A stretch of DNA of 64,000 nt from Trileptium ribeirensis. Its lineage: Eukaryota; Nematoda; Enoplea; Enoplida; Thoracostomopsidae. The notes beneath the pieces were generated by a model. That model searched no databases and had not been told where the DNA came from. It worked only from the letters and a program-made list of their open reading frames with translations. Shown one piece after another: positions 11,748-25,800 of this stretch. The stretch's first letter is position 1, and the number at the start of each line of letters is the position of its first letter. The stretch lies in the NCBI GenBank assembly GCA_030248225.1, contig JASANE010029219.1, positions 59,992-123,991 of the forward strand, given 5' to 3'. The position numbers and the translations under genes are program-made.

Positions 11748-12295
11748 TCAGTTAAGAAATTGACAAATGTCCAATGAAAATTCGCTCAAAATTTCCCCAA
11801 TCCGCTCAGCAGCACTTCGAGAAATATGAAAGCGATATTTTGCAAACATCGCAGTGTCTAAATCGCTGCCGTTTAAATAGAGCCACGTATGATCGAGGAA
11901 CACAAAATTTGAAATGCGCTGATTCATGTCTTCGAAAAAACGTTAAGTTTGTACGCCGCCTGTCCTTCTCTATTGAACTGATGAACCTGCTCGGGGACAT
12001 TTGGTTGAATCATCCGCCTTCGCCATCGGCGGAACAAGAACGCTGGCGGAAACGGCATTGAGATCTGAACAAAGATGACATCCGGATGCTTGCAGCAGAC
12101 ATTACGCAAGGCAGCTCCAAAAAACTTCTTCGTTGTTGTAAGACACCTTGGGACTCGCTGACGTCGACTTTTGCCAGGTGGGCGGTATACTGTCCACGGG
12201 GGTTTCGCAAGATCGTTGACGCCGGCAAATACGAAAATTACGCGAGGCTTTGAAATAAGGCCGTCGCTAATATTGCTATTTCGCCCCAGATATTA
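11748..12295 (-). pseudogene. SGNH/GDSL hydrolase-like fragment, frameshifted
   Basis: The minus-strand frame from about 12291 to 11924 reads PRVIFVFAGVNDLAKPPW, then HPDVIFVQISMPFPPAF, then a run ending LNVF. It then shifts in the T6 run at about 11930-11935. The second frame continues with ISNFVFLDHTWLYL, then AKYRFHISRSAAERIGEIL, to a stop at 11750-11748. The order G-x-N-D-L, then I-S-x-x-P-P, then a D-H block followed by a xxHxS-x-x-A/G helix, is the layout of SGNH-hydrolase domains, which also occur in some retroelement and transposon ORFs. There is no ATG at the front and an in-frame stop just upstream. The catalytic first serine block is not visible. Read as a decayed fragment; family call moderate. 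Confidence 0.45.
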
Positions 12296-12374
12296 AGTAA
12301 ACGCTTCCCAGGAAATGAAAATGCTAGTAAATTACATTTCCTCTTAATTCTAGCTACGTTTGAGTCTCCGTAAC

Positions 12375-12818
12375 CAGCGTTGCAACCGGGTCACTGAAAT
12401 GTGACGCGGTGACCCGGTTGGACGTGTGACCCGGTGACCCGGCCCAACAGTTTGTATATGAATTACACTATTTTAAAAAATTCACCGTGGGAAAGTTTGA
12501 ATTTATTTATGCAAATAATAAAAAATATAAAATCATAAAAAAATTATAAAATATAAAAAATTTTATAAACAAACCAAAATAGCAAAGTGCAAATCGTCGA
12601 CACCGACGTGGTTACAAAATGCTACGATGCGATCACAAATATATTAACACAACTACTCTATTTCAGCAATACAAAATGAATTTGCCTGACTAACAATACC
12701 GGATCAATACCGGGTCAGAGGTAGTGACCCGGTGACCCGGTCGATGGTGTGACTCGGTGACCCGGTCCAAAATGGCCACCGAGTCGACCCGGTGACCCGG
12801 TACCCACTTGCATCGCTG
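12375..12818. mobile_element. hAT-type MITE with perfect 8-bp target duplication
   Basis: A 444-bp non-coding element. Its left end starts CAGCGTTGCAACCGGG and its right end, reverse-complemented, starts CAGCGATGCAAGTGGG, the CAG-type inverted termini of hAT elements. It is flanked by identical 8-bp repeats TCCGTAAC at 12367-12374 and 12819-12826. The subterminal regions carry repeated TGACCCGGTGACCCGGT words on both sides. The interior is AT-rich with no ORF. Confidence 0.85.
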
Positions 12819-13640
12819 TCCGTAACGCACAATCATTGTTTTAAACTTCTGAAAATAGCAATATAATCAACATTTAAGCATTATCGTATTTCAAGCACCG
12901 GGCTGAGACGCATATTGCCGGGCCGTTCCGCATATAGAATGAACGCACTTTTTGCATCTTATTCGTGACAACGCTCTACATATTGTACAGTAATATCTTC
13001 TCATACTTCCAACTATAATAAAAAGGTGATTCTTGGAATCCTTAAAATGGATAGCCAAAGAGAAAGCTAGCAAGACTTTGTTTGATAAACCTCGAGTAGA
13101 AAATTTATTTTGTATGAGGTAAAACCTTACTTATCGACTTGATCTTGTTAATCATCGCGCGTATTCTGAACCCCAAATACTATATCTGTAAAATTAGTGT
13201 TCACCGCACTGCTAATGACTGCTTACTTACAGCTTCGGCCAACAATAAGTGTAATCGAAAGCGACAGAAATTTTTTAATCAAAAATAATAGAAATTTTAC
13301 AATAATTTTGAAATTTATATAACTACACCAAATCGAAAACAAATCTATCAAAATATTGTTTAATCGAAATGGATCGAAATTTTCGATGGATTATTGTGTA
13401 CTATTCTAGCCGTGACTGTGTAGTGTTTTAACTTTTCAGAATTCTGCTCCAAAATTAGCTAAATATTATTGTTGTTGTTTCGTGATCAAACACTTATGTC
13501 AAATTTAAACTTTCATTACAATCCAAAACGTTACAGGAATAAAATGCCAGAAAAAAAGTACGATACATTGACTCCATTTTAAGTTAAAACAAAATTATAT
13601 GTAAGTATCAATGAAAGAAAAATTGTTTTAATATTGATTT

Positions 13641-13835
13641 TCAAGGTCCACTCTTGTCGGCCTGCTCTGCTGACGGACTGCACTGAGTTTGTCCGGAACA
13701 TCCGCTCGCATTGGGACCAAATTCGCGAATACATCGGTCACAGCTCCAGGAGCCCTCAGGTGGCTGTGCGAGAGGTGGAGTCAGGCAATACATATGATAT
13801 CCTTTGTCGCAATCATCGCAAAACAAAAGTTGATC
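13641..13835 (-). CDS. d4/DPF coding exon 6 (PHD finger 2 and C-terminus)
   Basis: Acceptor TATCTTTATAG, then [17 protein letters not shown] and [11 protein letters not shown] complete PHD2. A 29-residue tail ([13 protein letters not shown]...) runs to TGA at 13643-13641. The tail has two cysteines and is unlike other DPF tails I can recall. The nearest minus-strand AATAAA downstream is near 13100. Confidence 0.95.
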   Translation of the reverse strand, partial: DQLLFCDDCDKGYHMYCLTPPLAQPPEGSWSCDRCIREFGPNASGCSGQTQCSPSAEQADKSGP

Positions 13836-16800
13836 CTATAAAGATAATTAATATAAATTATTTCAAAAATACTGTAACTGCAATGCACAGCAAAATATTA
13901 TATTATTGAGCAGAACGTGTTCGCCGAGAGAAGTGAGGCGACCTAGCGAAGCGTTTTTATTTTCTGTCTGGGAGCAAAAAAGTTGATGTCCGTTCGTCCG
14001 TTAGTCTTTCATGGATCTGAAGAACCACTGAACCTATTTCAAAAAACTTTTTTTTTTGTTTGAAAGCTTATCATGTGAGGATGTGCACCTGATTTTAGAA
14101 GTTTGGCAACTTACCAATTTTATCATTAATTAAGCTAATTAACACCCTAATTAAGCTCATAACAGCTCAATTATTGATCGTAGAGTCATTTTAACGGCAT
14201 ATGCGTTGAGTTTTCCATGGGGAAATAAGAAAATAGATGCATTGTACATACAGGAATAGCATAGTACGAATGTTATAGGCAAAATTATTTTCAGACTCCG
14301 TGTCCTATGATTTCATTGCTGTACTTCGATTACCATTCATCACCATGCTGTATAAGCCACGTGACTTCCTTTGTCTTGCTTTTCGTTCGAACGGAATAAA
14401 ACTATTCTTTCATTTACTCATTGTTGTCTAGGTAATAATATATTCCCAAGACATTGAGTACGTTCATATTACTAATGCCGTCGCTCCGCTCAAAAAATGT
14501 AGTTCCACTACGACTGGTTTATACACCGTCTTCGCCTTTATTGTTTTATTACCATTTTGTAGCCATTTTTCAACAGGGTTACAGTATTTTCTAGGCACGT
14601 TAACTGTAGCTTTCCGAGCACGCGAACAAAATAGGTATCATTAAATTGGAAAATAAAATGTTAAATAAAATGTTATTACAAGAGAACTACGAGCAAGAAA
14701 CAGTCAATTGTGGCGAGTACTGTAATTCTGAAACAGATGCAATGATTAAGTGGGTTATTTTTTGAATCGTGCTCCAGAAATTTAGCATTTCGTTCTACGT
14801 TAATTTGAAAACACAACCGTTTATGGCGAACATAAGATACATACAATCCTTAGCGACTATAAAAAGACAGTAGTCTCTCAATGGAAGTAAATCTTATGAG
14901 AAAACGAATGCAATAAAGTAAATCATCAGGATAAATCAACATGCAAATTTCACGGCTAATCATGACATTGCAGCGGTTTGACCGACTGTCATCAAATTTC
15001 CCCCTACACGATGCTTATAACTCAATCGATTTTATTAATAATAGGTTTTTGTCACATGGTTTAACACACGAATTGTTCCCTCGTCGTCATCACAATACCG
15101 CTAAGCTGCATTAGACATTGTGAAACCACCTGAACAGAATAATTAAACCTACTTAAAAGACAAGACTTGATTTAATCGAATGAGGTTGTTTGTCATGACT
15201 CGACATTCTGTCAATAAACTTCAAATATTGTTTAATATCTGTTAGAAATTTTCAGAGCGGTTTTTTGAATTCATTTGACAGCTGGTTGAAGTTTACTTAT
15301 TGTTGTCTCGCGTTTGTTCGTTAGAAACTAGACAGTTTTATGGTGATGCGACTGTGAATAGAGCAAACGCTTGACGCTGAGTGAGATAGATAATTTAACA
15401 GCAACGCTGTTATATAAGTTTTTTAGTGGACAGACTTAATGTTAAAAGCCAGTGTAGCAACTTACATCATTTTCAGAAGTGCCGCAGTACGCACACGATT
15501 TGCACTCAATGCACTGCCATCCGTATTTCTTTGTTGACACGATCATGTTTTCAGTGAACTGTAAACAGGTTGGGTGACCAGCGCGTCCGCAATCATTACA
15601 CTGAACCAACATTTCCGGCTTGTTCGTTTTCCTGTTCTCTGCCTCATTACCCAAGCAAAAATCGCAATACAAACCGTCCGGCTGATCGACCACAGAGACC
15701 GACGCTGAAATCGACTTAACTGACATATTTTATGAAATACCTTTTTAGCGTTTAATACATCATGCCACACCCAACCAAAATGTCGGGCTACCTAGAACTG
15801 CAAGAGCGTCCAAAAACGGATATTAGAAATTTAGCCGTTAACGTAAAATCGAATTCAAATTTATATGGACCTATAAAAATTCCAGTATTAGACGATCCCA
15901 GTATGTTAATTTTTTTAATTTCAACATTCTATGTTGAAGTAACAATCGCTGCCATATCGGTTCTATAGCTGTACTTGCCTGCATGGCAGACTAAATGAAA
16001 CATTCCATGAGCAAAACATGTGTATATATTATAATGGTCAAACATCCGTTTGACAGACGGTAATTGCTATTTATGACGGTGATACTAATAAACACAAGAT
16101 ATATTAATATTACTGACCAAAAATTTATAATTTCCTATATGCATAAACATCTAAAATGGAAGTTTATGATTTAAAAATCAATATCAATCTTTAAGAAAAC
16201 ACCTTTAAGCGATAAAAGAAAAGTCAAAAATCGACAAAAAGTTATTTTTATAGCTATCCGGATTCTAGTCCAGGTATTCGCCAGAAACGACTGTCACAGT
16301 TCGATTGAACGGCTACCTCGAGATTCCGATAGTACCATAATTAATAAAATTTTTAGAACAAATTTTTTCGATCGAACCGTGAGACAGTTATATTTTACAA
16401 GTGCTGTAGACCTTTGTCAGCTGGAGATGGCGGTCTCAGAAAGCCACACCGTGACGCTCGGGGTAAGGCTACTTCAGGGAACAAGCGCAAAGCCTAAAAA
16501 TGCTTGGTTAAAAATATGTACTATTTTAAAGTAAATTTTCTGAGAGTTATTTTATATAGTTTTAAATTATATTTTCTGAGATTGTAGCCCTGTGCCACAT
16601 TGGTGAAAAGATAAATGAAATTTCTAGATCAATTTAGTATCAACAATATAAACTAAATCAACAAATAAATTTTATTACATATCGAAGCGGACCATATCTA
16701 CTACTTACTCATCTCAACTATTATAGAAATTTATATTTGGAGGCGTTACTTTTTAGCGTTGTAAGCCCCCTTTCTGACTATATTGTTGTCAACGTTAACA

Positions 16801-19800
16801 CTATATCCATTGAGTTTAAAACAATGATACCAACAAAGTGTACCTCCATGAAATACTGCCGAAGACATAAACATCCCCTGGATAATATCGAGGGAGGGTT
16901 GTTTTCTTCCCCATAAAATATAGTGAAAAGAGATGAATGTAGCGCAACACCGCGTAACATACATTAGCTGCCGAAGAGTGTAGTAAAATATCACCAGGTC
17001 TTGGCATAGTGGCTTATAATCTGGAAATGATTCGACGTAAGTTTTCAAACATTATTGTTCCGAATGCACACTTCTGGATGTATCCGTTTGCTTTTTACGA
17101 GATTACTAAATTTGGCAATATATATCAATATCCTACTGTATGGAGACCGACGGAGAAAACGTCTGGTTTAGACAGAAAAGATATTTTGAATTGAATACCT
17201 GAAAATTTATTAACTGAATTCTGAGCGTAGTGAATGAAATGAGTGAAGTAAACACATCCACCTAGCCGTATACCGGTGAAATCTAAAACTGTCCGTCACG
17301 GTTTTTTTTCGCATTTTTTTGCGTAATTTACGCGTTTTTGAGGACCCGTTTCGCATTTTTTTGATCAAGGTTTGCGTGATTTACGCCTTTTATTTCTAGG
17401 TCCGGAGGACAAACTCAGCAGCTGACATATGGCCGGATATTTTCCCCAAATAATTCAATATGATTGCCAATGCACAACAGCATCTGCTACAATGACAATA
17501 TGCATTAATAGCAGCATAAACAGTTTATGTCTTTCAACAATCCATATAACTAATACGTTCTGGAAAGAAACAGTTACATGCTGATATTAATGCATATCTC
17601 ATTCCAGCGATTTTTTAAATATTGTGATATGATAAAAATTACGCTTTTTTGGTACACCGTTACGAATTTTTAAAAAAACAGGTTTGCGTAATTTTCGCGA
17701 TTCGTAAATTGAAAAAAACCCTGCTGTCCGTTATTGAGGTTCTAGACCGACACGAATAAGTCAACTTTAGCGCATTCATTCGCGCGATAGCTAATTTGAA
17801 AGGGTGAAATCTCTGTTTCTTATTTATACTTTTGGCGAAAGCCTATTCTATTGTCTCCCTATCAAGAAAGTGTGTTAATGAGGCCCTGGTCATGTTGGAA
17901 AGAAGCCTGGAAAACAAGGATTATATATCGACAAAGTGAAGATTTATATATCGACAAAGTGAAGATGTGTATTTGAGCCAAATTAGGCTCATTATGTACA
18001 GAGACAGAACAATAAATAAATTAACCCTTGAATATCGCTAAACGATTTTTAGGATGAAGATTTGGGTCGAAAGGGTTTTAAACGGGTCCGTGAAATTCTG
18101 AATTAGCGAAAACAATCATACCTCCACAACCACTTCAGCTATATCTGTAAAATTGGGTTCATTTTGTAGCCGAATTCATCCTCTATGTAACTGCACATTG
18201 TGTGGTACTATTGTCAAAATTTACGCAGCAGGGTTAAGTCAAAATTGATTTTCAAATGGGTCTGAGACACTAAATACTCAGCTACAGATACCATTTACTA
18301 TTCAACATTCAGAGTACACCACTATGGCAATAATACAAGCTATTAGTAGTTTAAATTTCCTCAAAATGTTGAATTCCATTACACTCCTGTATCCCAATGT
18401 TGCATTTTTTACTGGCAAAACTTACAGAATATTATAGGATTAGACGACAATTATTTTTTATAACGACACCGACTCAAAGCTGCGTTCCAATTTTTATCTA
18501 TGCGAAACGATGTGGAGAATTACTGATTTACTAATGGTACGAAAAAATTAATCATGTATTTAATAAGTAATTTTAGAGTGTGTGCACTTGCAGCAACTCC
18601 ACCTAATTATATAACTTTCTGTCTTTAAAACATACAATAGGACGCTTATTAACTGAGCTCTGTTTTCCATTCGGATTGGAATATCGGGGATTAAGTTCAT
18701 TCCGAGCCAGAATTTATCAAACACATCTAGTATATAACGGTTCAGTAAGCAACCTTACGACATTTTCTGCACTGAGTGACGATGTTCCTGAATTTTGTGC
18801 TACATTTAGCAGAAGAGAAAAGTAATTAGAGTTTTACTCTCGCGAGACGCAGGTTCATCTGCCAGAGTGTCAGTCACTTCTAAAAGCAAAAAACATATTT
18901 TTGCAGATTGTCATCACGAACGGTGTTACATACTTACAAGCAACGGTTTGCGCTGCTGGATCGTTCACGTCAACTCTGACCTGATGCCCTACAACCGTTT
19001 TTGACACAGATTCCGAGGAAGAAGCTGTATCGTTTTGCGGTATAACCGATGTAGCAGCTGAAGTACTGCAACAAGAATTTGGTTCCTCACTTCCTTCTCC
19101 TGACTGGCAGCTGCTACCAGAAGTAGCCTGACTGGTACCGCCATCCATCACAGAACCTGCAGTCCCATTAGCTGAAGTGGGAGGCAAACTTGGCGGGGCA
19201 GCTGGACTGTTAGTTCGCGATCCTCTAGATTCAAGATTCGTGAGGTTAACTGCAACAATCGAAGGACTTGACATCGTACTCCCAACTGCACTACTGATCA
19301 CTGAGGTTACATTCGTCGTCACTACGGCCGGACTCGAACTCACTGCAGGTGCGTTGGGTACTGCATTGTTGTTGCTGCTGCTGGCTCCAAGAGTATGCTG
19401 CGTTTGTTTGTGATAAGTCAGTCCTGGTTTCGTTTTGTAACGAGCACCGCAAGTTGAGCAAACATGAGGTCTTTCGAGATCGCAGCCAAGCCCGCCGCCT
19501 CGCGTCGACCGTCGCGGACCACTTTTACCTGCAGTCCTCTTGTTGCCACGCCGCGACTAAAACAAGACAAACATTTTATGCATTGGGCTATACAAATCGG
19601 TTGATAAAGCCAACAAGTATTTCTCGGTCTCGTGTGTACAGAACAAACAAGTATTTCTTGGAAACATTTTCGTGTCCGTCACACTTCAATGTTCGTGACA
19701 AATTCTTTTGTTTCGTCTCTGAAAAACAGCCCCAGTCGAAATAAACAAATGTAAACTTCTTTCTAAAATTCTGTCACGATGAAGCTAAAACCTTTCATAA

Positions 19801-22800
19801 ATTACATAATTTGCTAACCTTTATAACAGGTCGTTGCAACGTTTCTGAATCGATTTACCAAATATTTTAGTACATTGCAATGAAAACAGATGAATTTTAA
19901 CTTTTTTATTTCGTAGTCTCCACCAGAGCCGGCAGTTCCTCCAATTTCGTACCTTCAAAAATCGACGCCGATGGTTCTATATATCAAAGCCTTCGTAAAA
20001 TGTATGTAGAGCGAATCGAGAGGCCAGTAGTTAGCATAGGAAAATGCTGCTGTAACGACAACCACAAAACGTTACGCGGTACGGACTAATTCTATAGATA
20101 GCCGCATAGGAGTTAACACACGTATCCAGCAGCAGGGCTTAGCATCCCCATATTTATGGTGACAAATTGAACCATTGTCAAAGAGCAATTTGTAGTCATA
20201 ATGCAGCGCTTTAACATTGATTGTCTACATAGCTACTAATGATTCAACAAGAACAGCACGTCGATTCGGACTGTTATTGAGTTAAAATAGAGTGATCCAC
20301 TGTTACATTAGAAGATTCGAGAAAATCACGTGTAATTAACAGTTATACATTATTTTCCATACAATAAGTATCATTAAAAATAACACAATGTGACTAGTGT
20401 GCGCATAAATTAGAGTATAATCATTATATTTGCCTTACAACCATGATTTGACGTTGGTCGAAACTGCTGAAGAGTGTACTCCTCAGCTATTCCATATGAT
20501 TATTGATAGCGGTACGACGCACTCGTTTTCGCCACTATCCTCCAGGTTTCCGACCATTCAGGTGAGTTGAAAACATGGTTAGCCCACCCATGTTCTTGGA
20601 CCACCACATCTGGAATTCCCAGGGTTTCGAACCACTTTTTCATAAAGCTATGTTTTCGACAGATTAAATTCAAACCACCCTCCCGGATTTACATTCGACC
20701 CACTAAACTCAGAAACAAAGCCTGAACAAGTGGTTCGAAAATCCGGCGGGGCCAGAATTTAGTTGCTCAATAACATAGGTGGGAGGAGGTCTGAATCTAG
20801 TGGGTAGAAAACCTGAGATAGTCCGAATTTATTGCACCGCAAACGTGGAGATCTTAAAGTGGTTCGAAAGCCTGGAGGAGTCTGAAAAGTGGTTCGAAAA
20901 CCTTGGGTGGGAGGCGGCGCGGGCGGAGGTTAGAACTTAGCGGTTCAAAAACCTGAGTAGAAGTCGGTCAGTCGAAAACATGTGGTGCTCTGGATGTGGC
21001 AATCCAAGAACACGGGAAAGTGGATCAGGTTTTCTACCCACATGCTGAATCGAAAACCTGGTGAGAGGATTGAATCTGGGCAAAAACCGACACGAGGCAC
21101 ATCGGTCGATATATAAAAAAGCTTAAGAACACTGCACTCTTACAACTGATTCCTTTAATCACGCGATTAGATACTACCGTGTTAATAAATTAGAGAAAAG
21201 GCGATACTGCACAATGCATTGGAACAATAAATTGCAAAGAGATGAGAGGTTGCAAGGTATGAGAAAACGTATTCTTCTTCTATAACACTGAAAAGGAGCA
21301 AATACGGCGCGGATTCGTGACGCAATTTCCACTCAGAGGCCGGTCGCGTCAGTGTCTCCGCCGTTGTGAAAACTTATTTACTAACAACGACAGGTATTAT
21401 TGAAATGTAGTTACACTGGTTGTGCCACCATGATACACACTTTCACATCTGGTAAAAACACTTTTGACTGGCTTGCTTTACTGATCACATAGTCGGCTAT
21501 ATGTGACTAAATAAAGTGTGAGCCAAATCTTTCCTCAACTGCGATCCTGTTCGTCAAGCTAAAAGCCATCCTCCGTAAATAATTATTGGTCAACGTAACA
21601 AGTGTTTTGTTGCAGTCACCAGTGCCATTTCAACATCCTTGTTAAACGAAAGCCGATAGATAACATAAAACTTAACTGTAATAGTAATTGTTTCAATATA
21701 CCAGTCAAACACCACAGTTAGAGGTTGCTGTTGGCCATCATCGTAGTGTATCATGAAAAAAACATGTGCAGCAAAAAATTAATAGAATGCCGGTGTAACC
21801 GTTATTGGATTTATTAATCTGATTCTAAATTACGGGTGGACCAGTCCGGACCACGGCCGAAAGTATAATAACGGTTGCATCACTAGCCGCGACAGGACCT
21901 CCCTGATCCGGTTCGGGGTTTGTGTACTCAAGTTGTATGACTAATAACTACACTATGTATACATTTATTTTACATAAGTTGAAAGCAAAATCCTTTAAGT
22001 CACTGCAATTCTATCCAAGTAACAAAAATTTTTCAAACCTCATTAGTTTCTATTGTCAAATAATTTTTATCCAATAGTGTGCTATACATACGGTATAATG
22101 GAATAACGTATACAACATGCAGATCAATAATCGTTGCGAAACTGCTAGTTATAACACATTATCACACTAAATGCTGGCCTAATTTGTCTTCAAAGCCATC
22201 ATCCTGCATTTTACAAGTAATTACTGTGACGAGCATTACAATATACACGTGTGAATACAGCATTGAATTTCGGTCATTATGACGAGTCGAATATCTAAAA
22301 AACTGATACTATTTTTAATATATTGTCAATAAAAATAGTGACAAAGAGCAACCGAAGCGGGCAGAGTTTCCACTGAGGGGAAAATCGTAAAAACTTTGTC
22401 GGTGTCACTCATAGCTTATATTTTGCAAAAGTGATGATGATGTGAGTTAAACGGAGTTCATGGAATTTGGCAAAAAATTTTTATTAGCAAAAATGATAGC
22501 AATGCGCCCGTTACTAGAACGCTCAGTGTCGTGAAACTGTTATTCCACGAACTTGTTGAATATTTGGTGCTGCTTTTGTTTTTTTTTGTTTCAGCACAAA
22601 ACGACGATTGAAATGGCGAATGAAAGTTGAAACAGCGGTTTGTACTTATGGCTCGAAGTAATTGGGTAGTGCATCCCAATTCCGAGTGTGCACAATTGTA
22701 CAAGTTTCAGTGATTTATATATACCCGAAATGCTATATTATAATGACAATATTGCGGAGGGATTTTTCTTTGCTCATAGAACTTAACTTTCTTCGATCAT

Positions 22801-25800
22801 TATAACAGTTTCGACGAATATACGAAGTTCGTGTGATTCATCTCTCAATATTGACTTGTTGTGGTTTACACAAGAGTGCATCGGACAGGAGCGCGTCTAA
22901 TGTCTAGTTGTTTGTAACGGTTCGTGTAGCTTACCACGTCTTGCGGCTATCGTTTGCCGTATCAGTCGGTTATCATCAACGCTGTGCGGCTATCGGGTCG
23001 TCTAGCTCTAGTCATTTCCAAACGGCTATCGTGTCGTCTGGTACTCGTCAACGCGGCTATCGTGTCGTCTGGTACTCGTCAACATCAATCGGGTATCGGG
23101 TCGTCTGGCTCTGTTCAAACCAATTGGCGGTCGTGTCGGTTGGGTCGCGTTAGCATCAAGTGGTTATTGTGCCTTGTCAGCATCAATTGTCAAGAGTGTC
23201 GCAGTGGCTGGTTGCTAATTTCGGTGAGCTATTTGCTTTCTTCACGACACTCAGTCTTCATTAATGCGGTCAATTATTATGAGAAAATTACTTATTCTGC
23301 TACAAAATTGATACTTATTTTTCATTCTTGCCACAAAAATATTGAGATAGAGCGAGCGGAGTGTCCACAGAAAGTGCTTGGCGCAAAAATAGCGAAAATT
23401 TTTGTCCGGGGGTAAATCATAACTCATCTTCGGCAAAAGTGATGAATATGTAGACTTCAGCTAAATGTAGATCATGGATTTCGCAATTTTTTCAATAGCA
23501 AAAGTGATGTCAATGTGTCTTTAGTTGAATATTCCGTCTTCCAGGTCAAAATAGTAAAAACTGGTGTTAAGGGTTCCTTGTTATGGGTGGCTCTACCAGT
23601 ACCAGTGTTTCGCAACCATCGCATCGAAAAGTGGTATCGATATGCACTTTAGCTGAATGAGCAGAAAATGAGCGTCACCTATCGAACCTAACAAAGATCG
23701 AACATAAATCAAACAAAATTTATTTATAATCGAAGAACAATCGAACACTTTTCGAACAGCGCTTGAATAACTTCAAAAAAGTGAGCCAAAACTTAGAGCA
23801 CCTCGAAGAAAATGTTGAATTCATGAAATAAGTTGCAGCGAAAATCGAACGAACAGCACTAAATTCTGGCAAGTACTGTAGCTCGTGGATTTAGCACTTT
23901 TTTCAATATCAAAAGGATGTCGATATAGCCTTCACTTGAACGCTTCGTCTCCCAGACCAAAATAGTAACTGGTCTTTAAGGGATCTTTGCCAAGTGCGGC
24001 CATACGGGGTATCTAATAACGTGAAACAGAATGTGTGATAAGCACATACCACCCTAAGCCTAAGCCTAAACCTAAGTATAACATATGGAATCCACGTAAA
24101 TCGGGACGCCATCGTATTTTTTGTGTTACATTAAACATATAGTTCATCGATAGGCCTAAAAACCAACACTTAGCCAAATAAAAGACGAGAGATTAAATTG
24201 TTTTAGTAAATCGGATTTGCCATCGGTCAACCTTAATTCTCTCGAAACCACTGGTGCATGCAAGAAGTGTTTTTTCAACATTGAAAGGGCGTCTTTCGTG
24301 CGTCCAATTTTAAAACAGTGAGCCCAGTTTGGATATATCATTAACTGGAACCGGAACTGCAATTTTTTTGCTGAAACCGTAATCGGGTCATATCTATAAT
24401 GTTATTAGGCCCGATAGTATCGCTATGCAACTATATATATTTAAAGTATTTCGGCCCGCACCGCCGACGTTTTCGTGATCAAAATGGGTATCGTTGTTAT
24501 TTCAGGAATGGATAATTGAGTATACTTTTTGCAGCTATTTGTCATATTATTTACCGTTTGCATTGCCACAAAGGCACTCATTAGCGTATTTGATTTGTAT
24601 ATTGTTGTTATTATTCGTAACATTCCGTTTGTTTGCCAAAAACGCACCCATCGCGTACTGGATTTGTATAACCAGGATCACTTCGATTGTTATGTACCCG
24701 CTTATACCGTTATCCGCACAAATACATGTTTGAATTGGTAACTTGATTGTATTGATTCTGTGTATCCGATTTGTACCCTTGATCGTTGTGTATTGCTTTC
24801 ACCGTAAATATATCAGGGAGTAACCGGAATTCTGGTTCCGGTTCCGGCAAAGGGCAAAAACCATACCGGAACCGGAATTCCGGTTTAGCAATTTTGTTTG
24901 AAATTTTCCACATTTTTGCTTCATCTGTGGTCCAAACATATGTATTATACACATATACAGCCCACAGGCCCATATATAGAATGATCAAGTCTGGCTAGTC
25001 GAAAGTGGGGGCCCCGGGATTTTCGGCTGCCCATCCCGACAAAACGGACGTAAAGCCCGGCAAAAATTCGGGTACTCCCCGGCTCAAAGCCCCCTTCTGA
25101 GAAAAATTAACGGCTAAGCACGACAAAATCCGGCAAAAAAAAATAGGCCCCCGGCAGGTGAGCCGGGGGCCCCCCAGCTCAGGCTCCCTGGTATAATTTC
25201 CGAAGCTTGGACTAGCCAGCAAGTTCCAACACAATTAAGCAAAAGAAAAGATCAATTCAGCAATTTGCAGTGTGAAACGTAAGTAGGGCGCATAAATTAA
25301 GTAGGAATTTTTCATCTTAACCTGCAAGAGTTTGTTAATAAAACAAAGCCAGGTCGATGCTTGTAACAGCTATTTTACACATTCAGAAGTCTGCGGGGTA
25401 TGCTCGAATTAAACCGGTCCAACTCGGTAACAGAGTATGGATTACGTAGAAGTACTTTGCATTGAGCTTATATAACATAAATATCGTGAATCACCAGCCA
25501 GTGCGCTTGTAAACTTTGTAAATTCGTCTACATTGAAGTAAAGTAACGTTATCTGCAACAAAGATGACAAACTGCTTTCTTCGCAATGAACTGTATTTTT
25601 TGACCTGTGTGAGCAGTATGACAGTTTGTCTCATTTATATCATTCTGATTAGAAAGTTATCATTATCATCTAACTGACGGGCACTGTTTGCCCAACACTA
25701 GTCTAAACTGACCACTATTTCAGAAAATTAAGTTCTATTATTTCTCTTAGAATCATATAAACCAATAATTTCAAGTTTCATACAGAACAACGTGTAACTA

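Noticed and set aside
16746..17048. 100-codon minus frame in d4 intron 4
   Set aside because: No family resemblance, no splice signals consistent with the d4 model, and overlapping frames in other phases of similar length.
19177..19744. Plus-strand frames opposite d4 exon 4
   Set aside because: They are shadows of the confirmed minus-strand exon, which carries the zinc finger and proper splice sites.
22954..23415. 153-codon plus-strand frame
   Set aside because: Follows the 31-bp minisatellite; composition is explained by the repeat.
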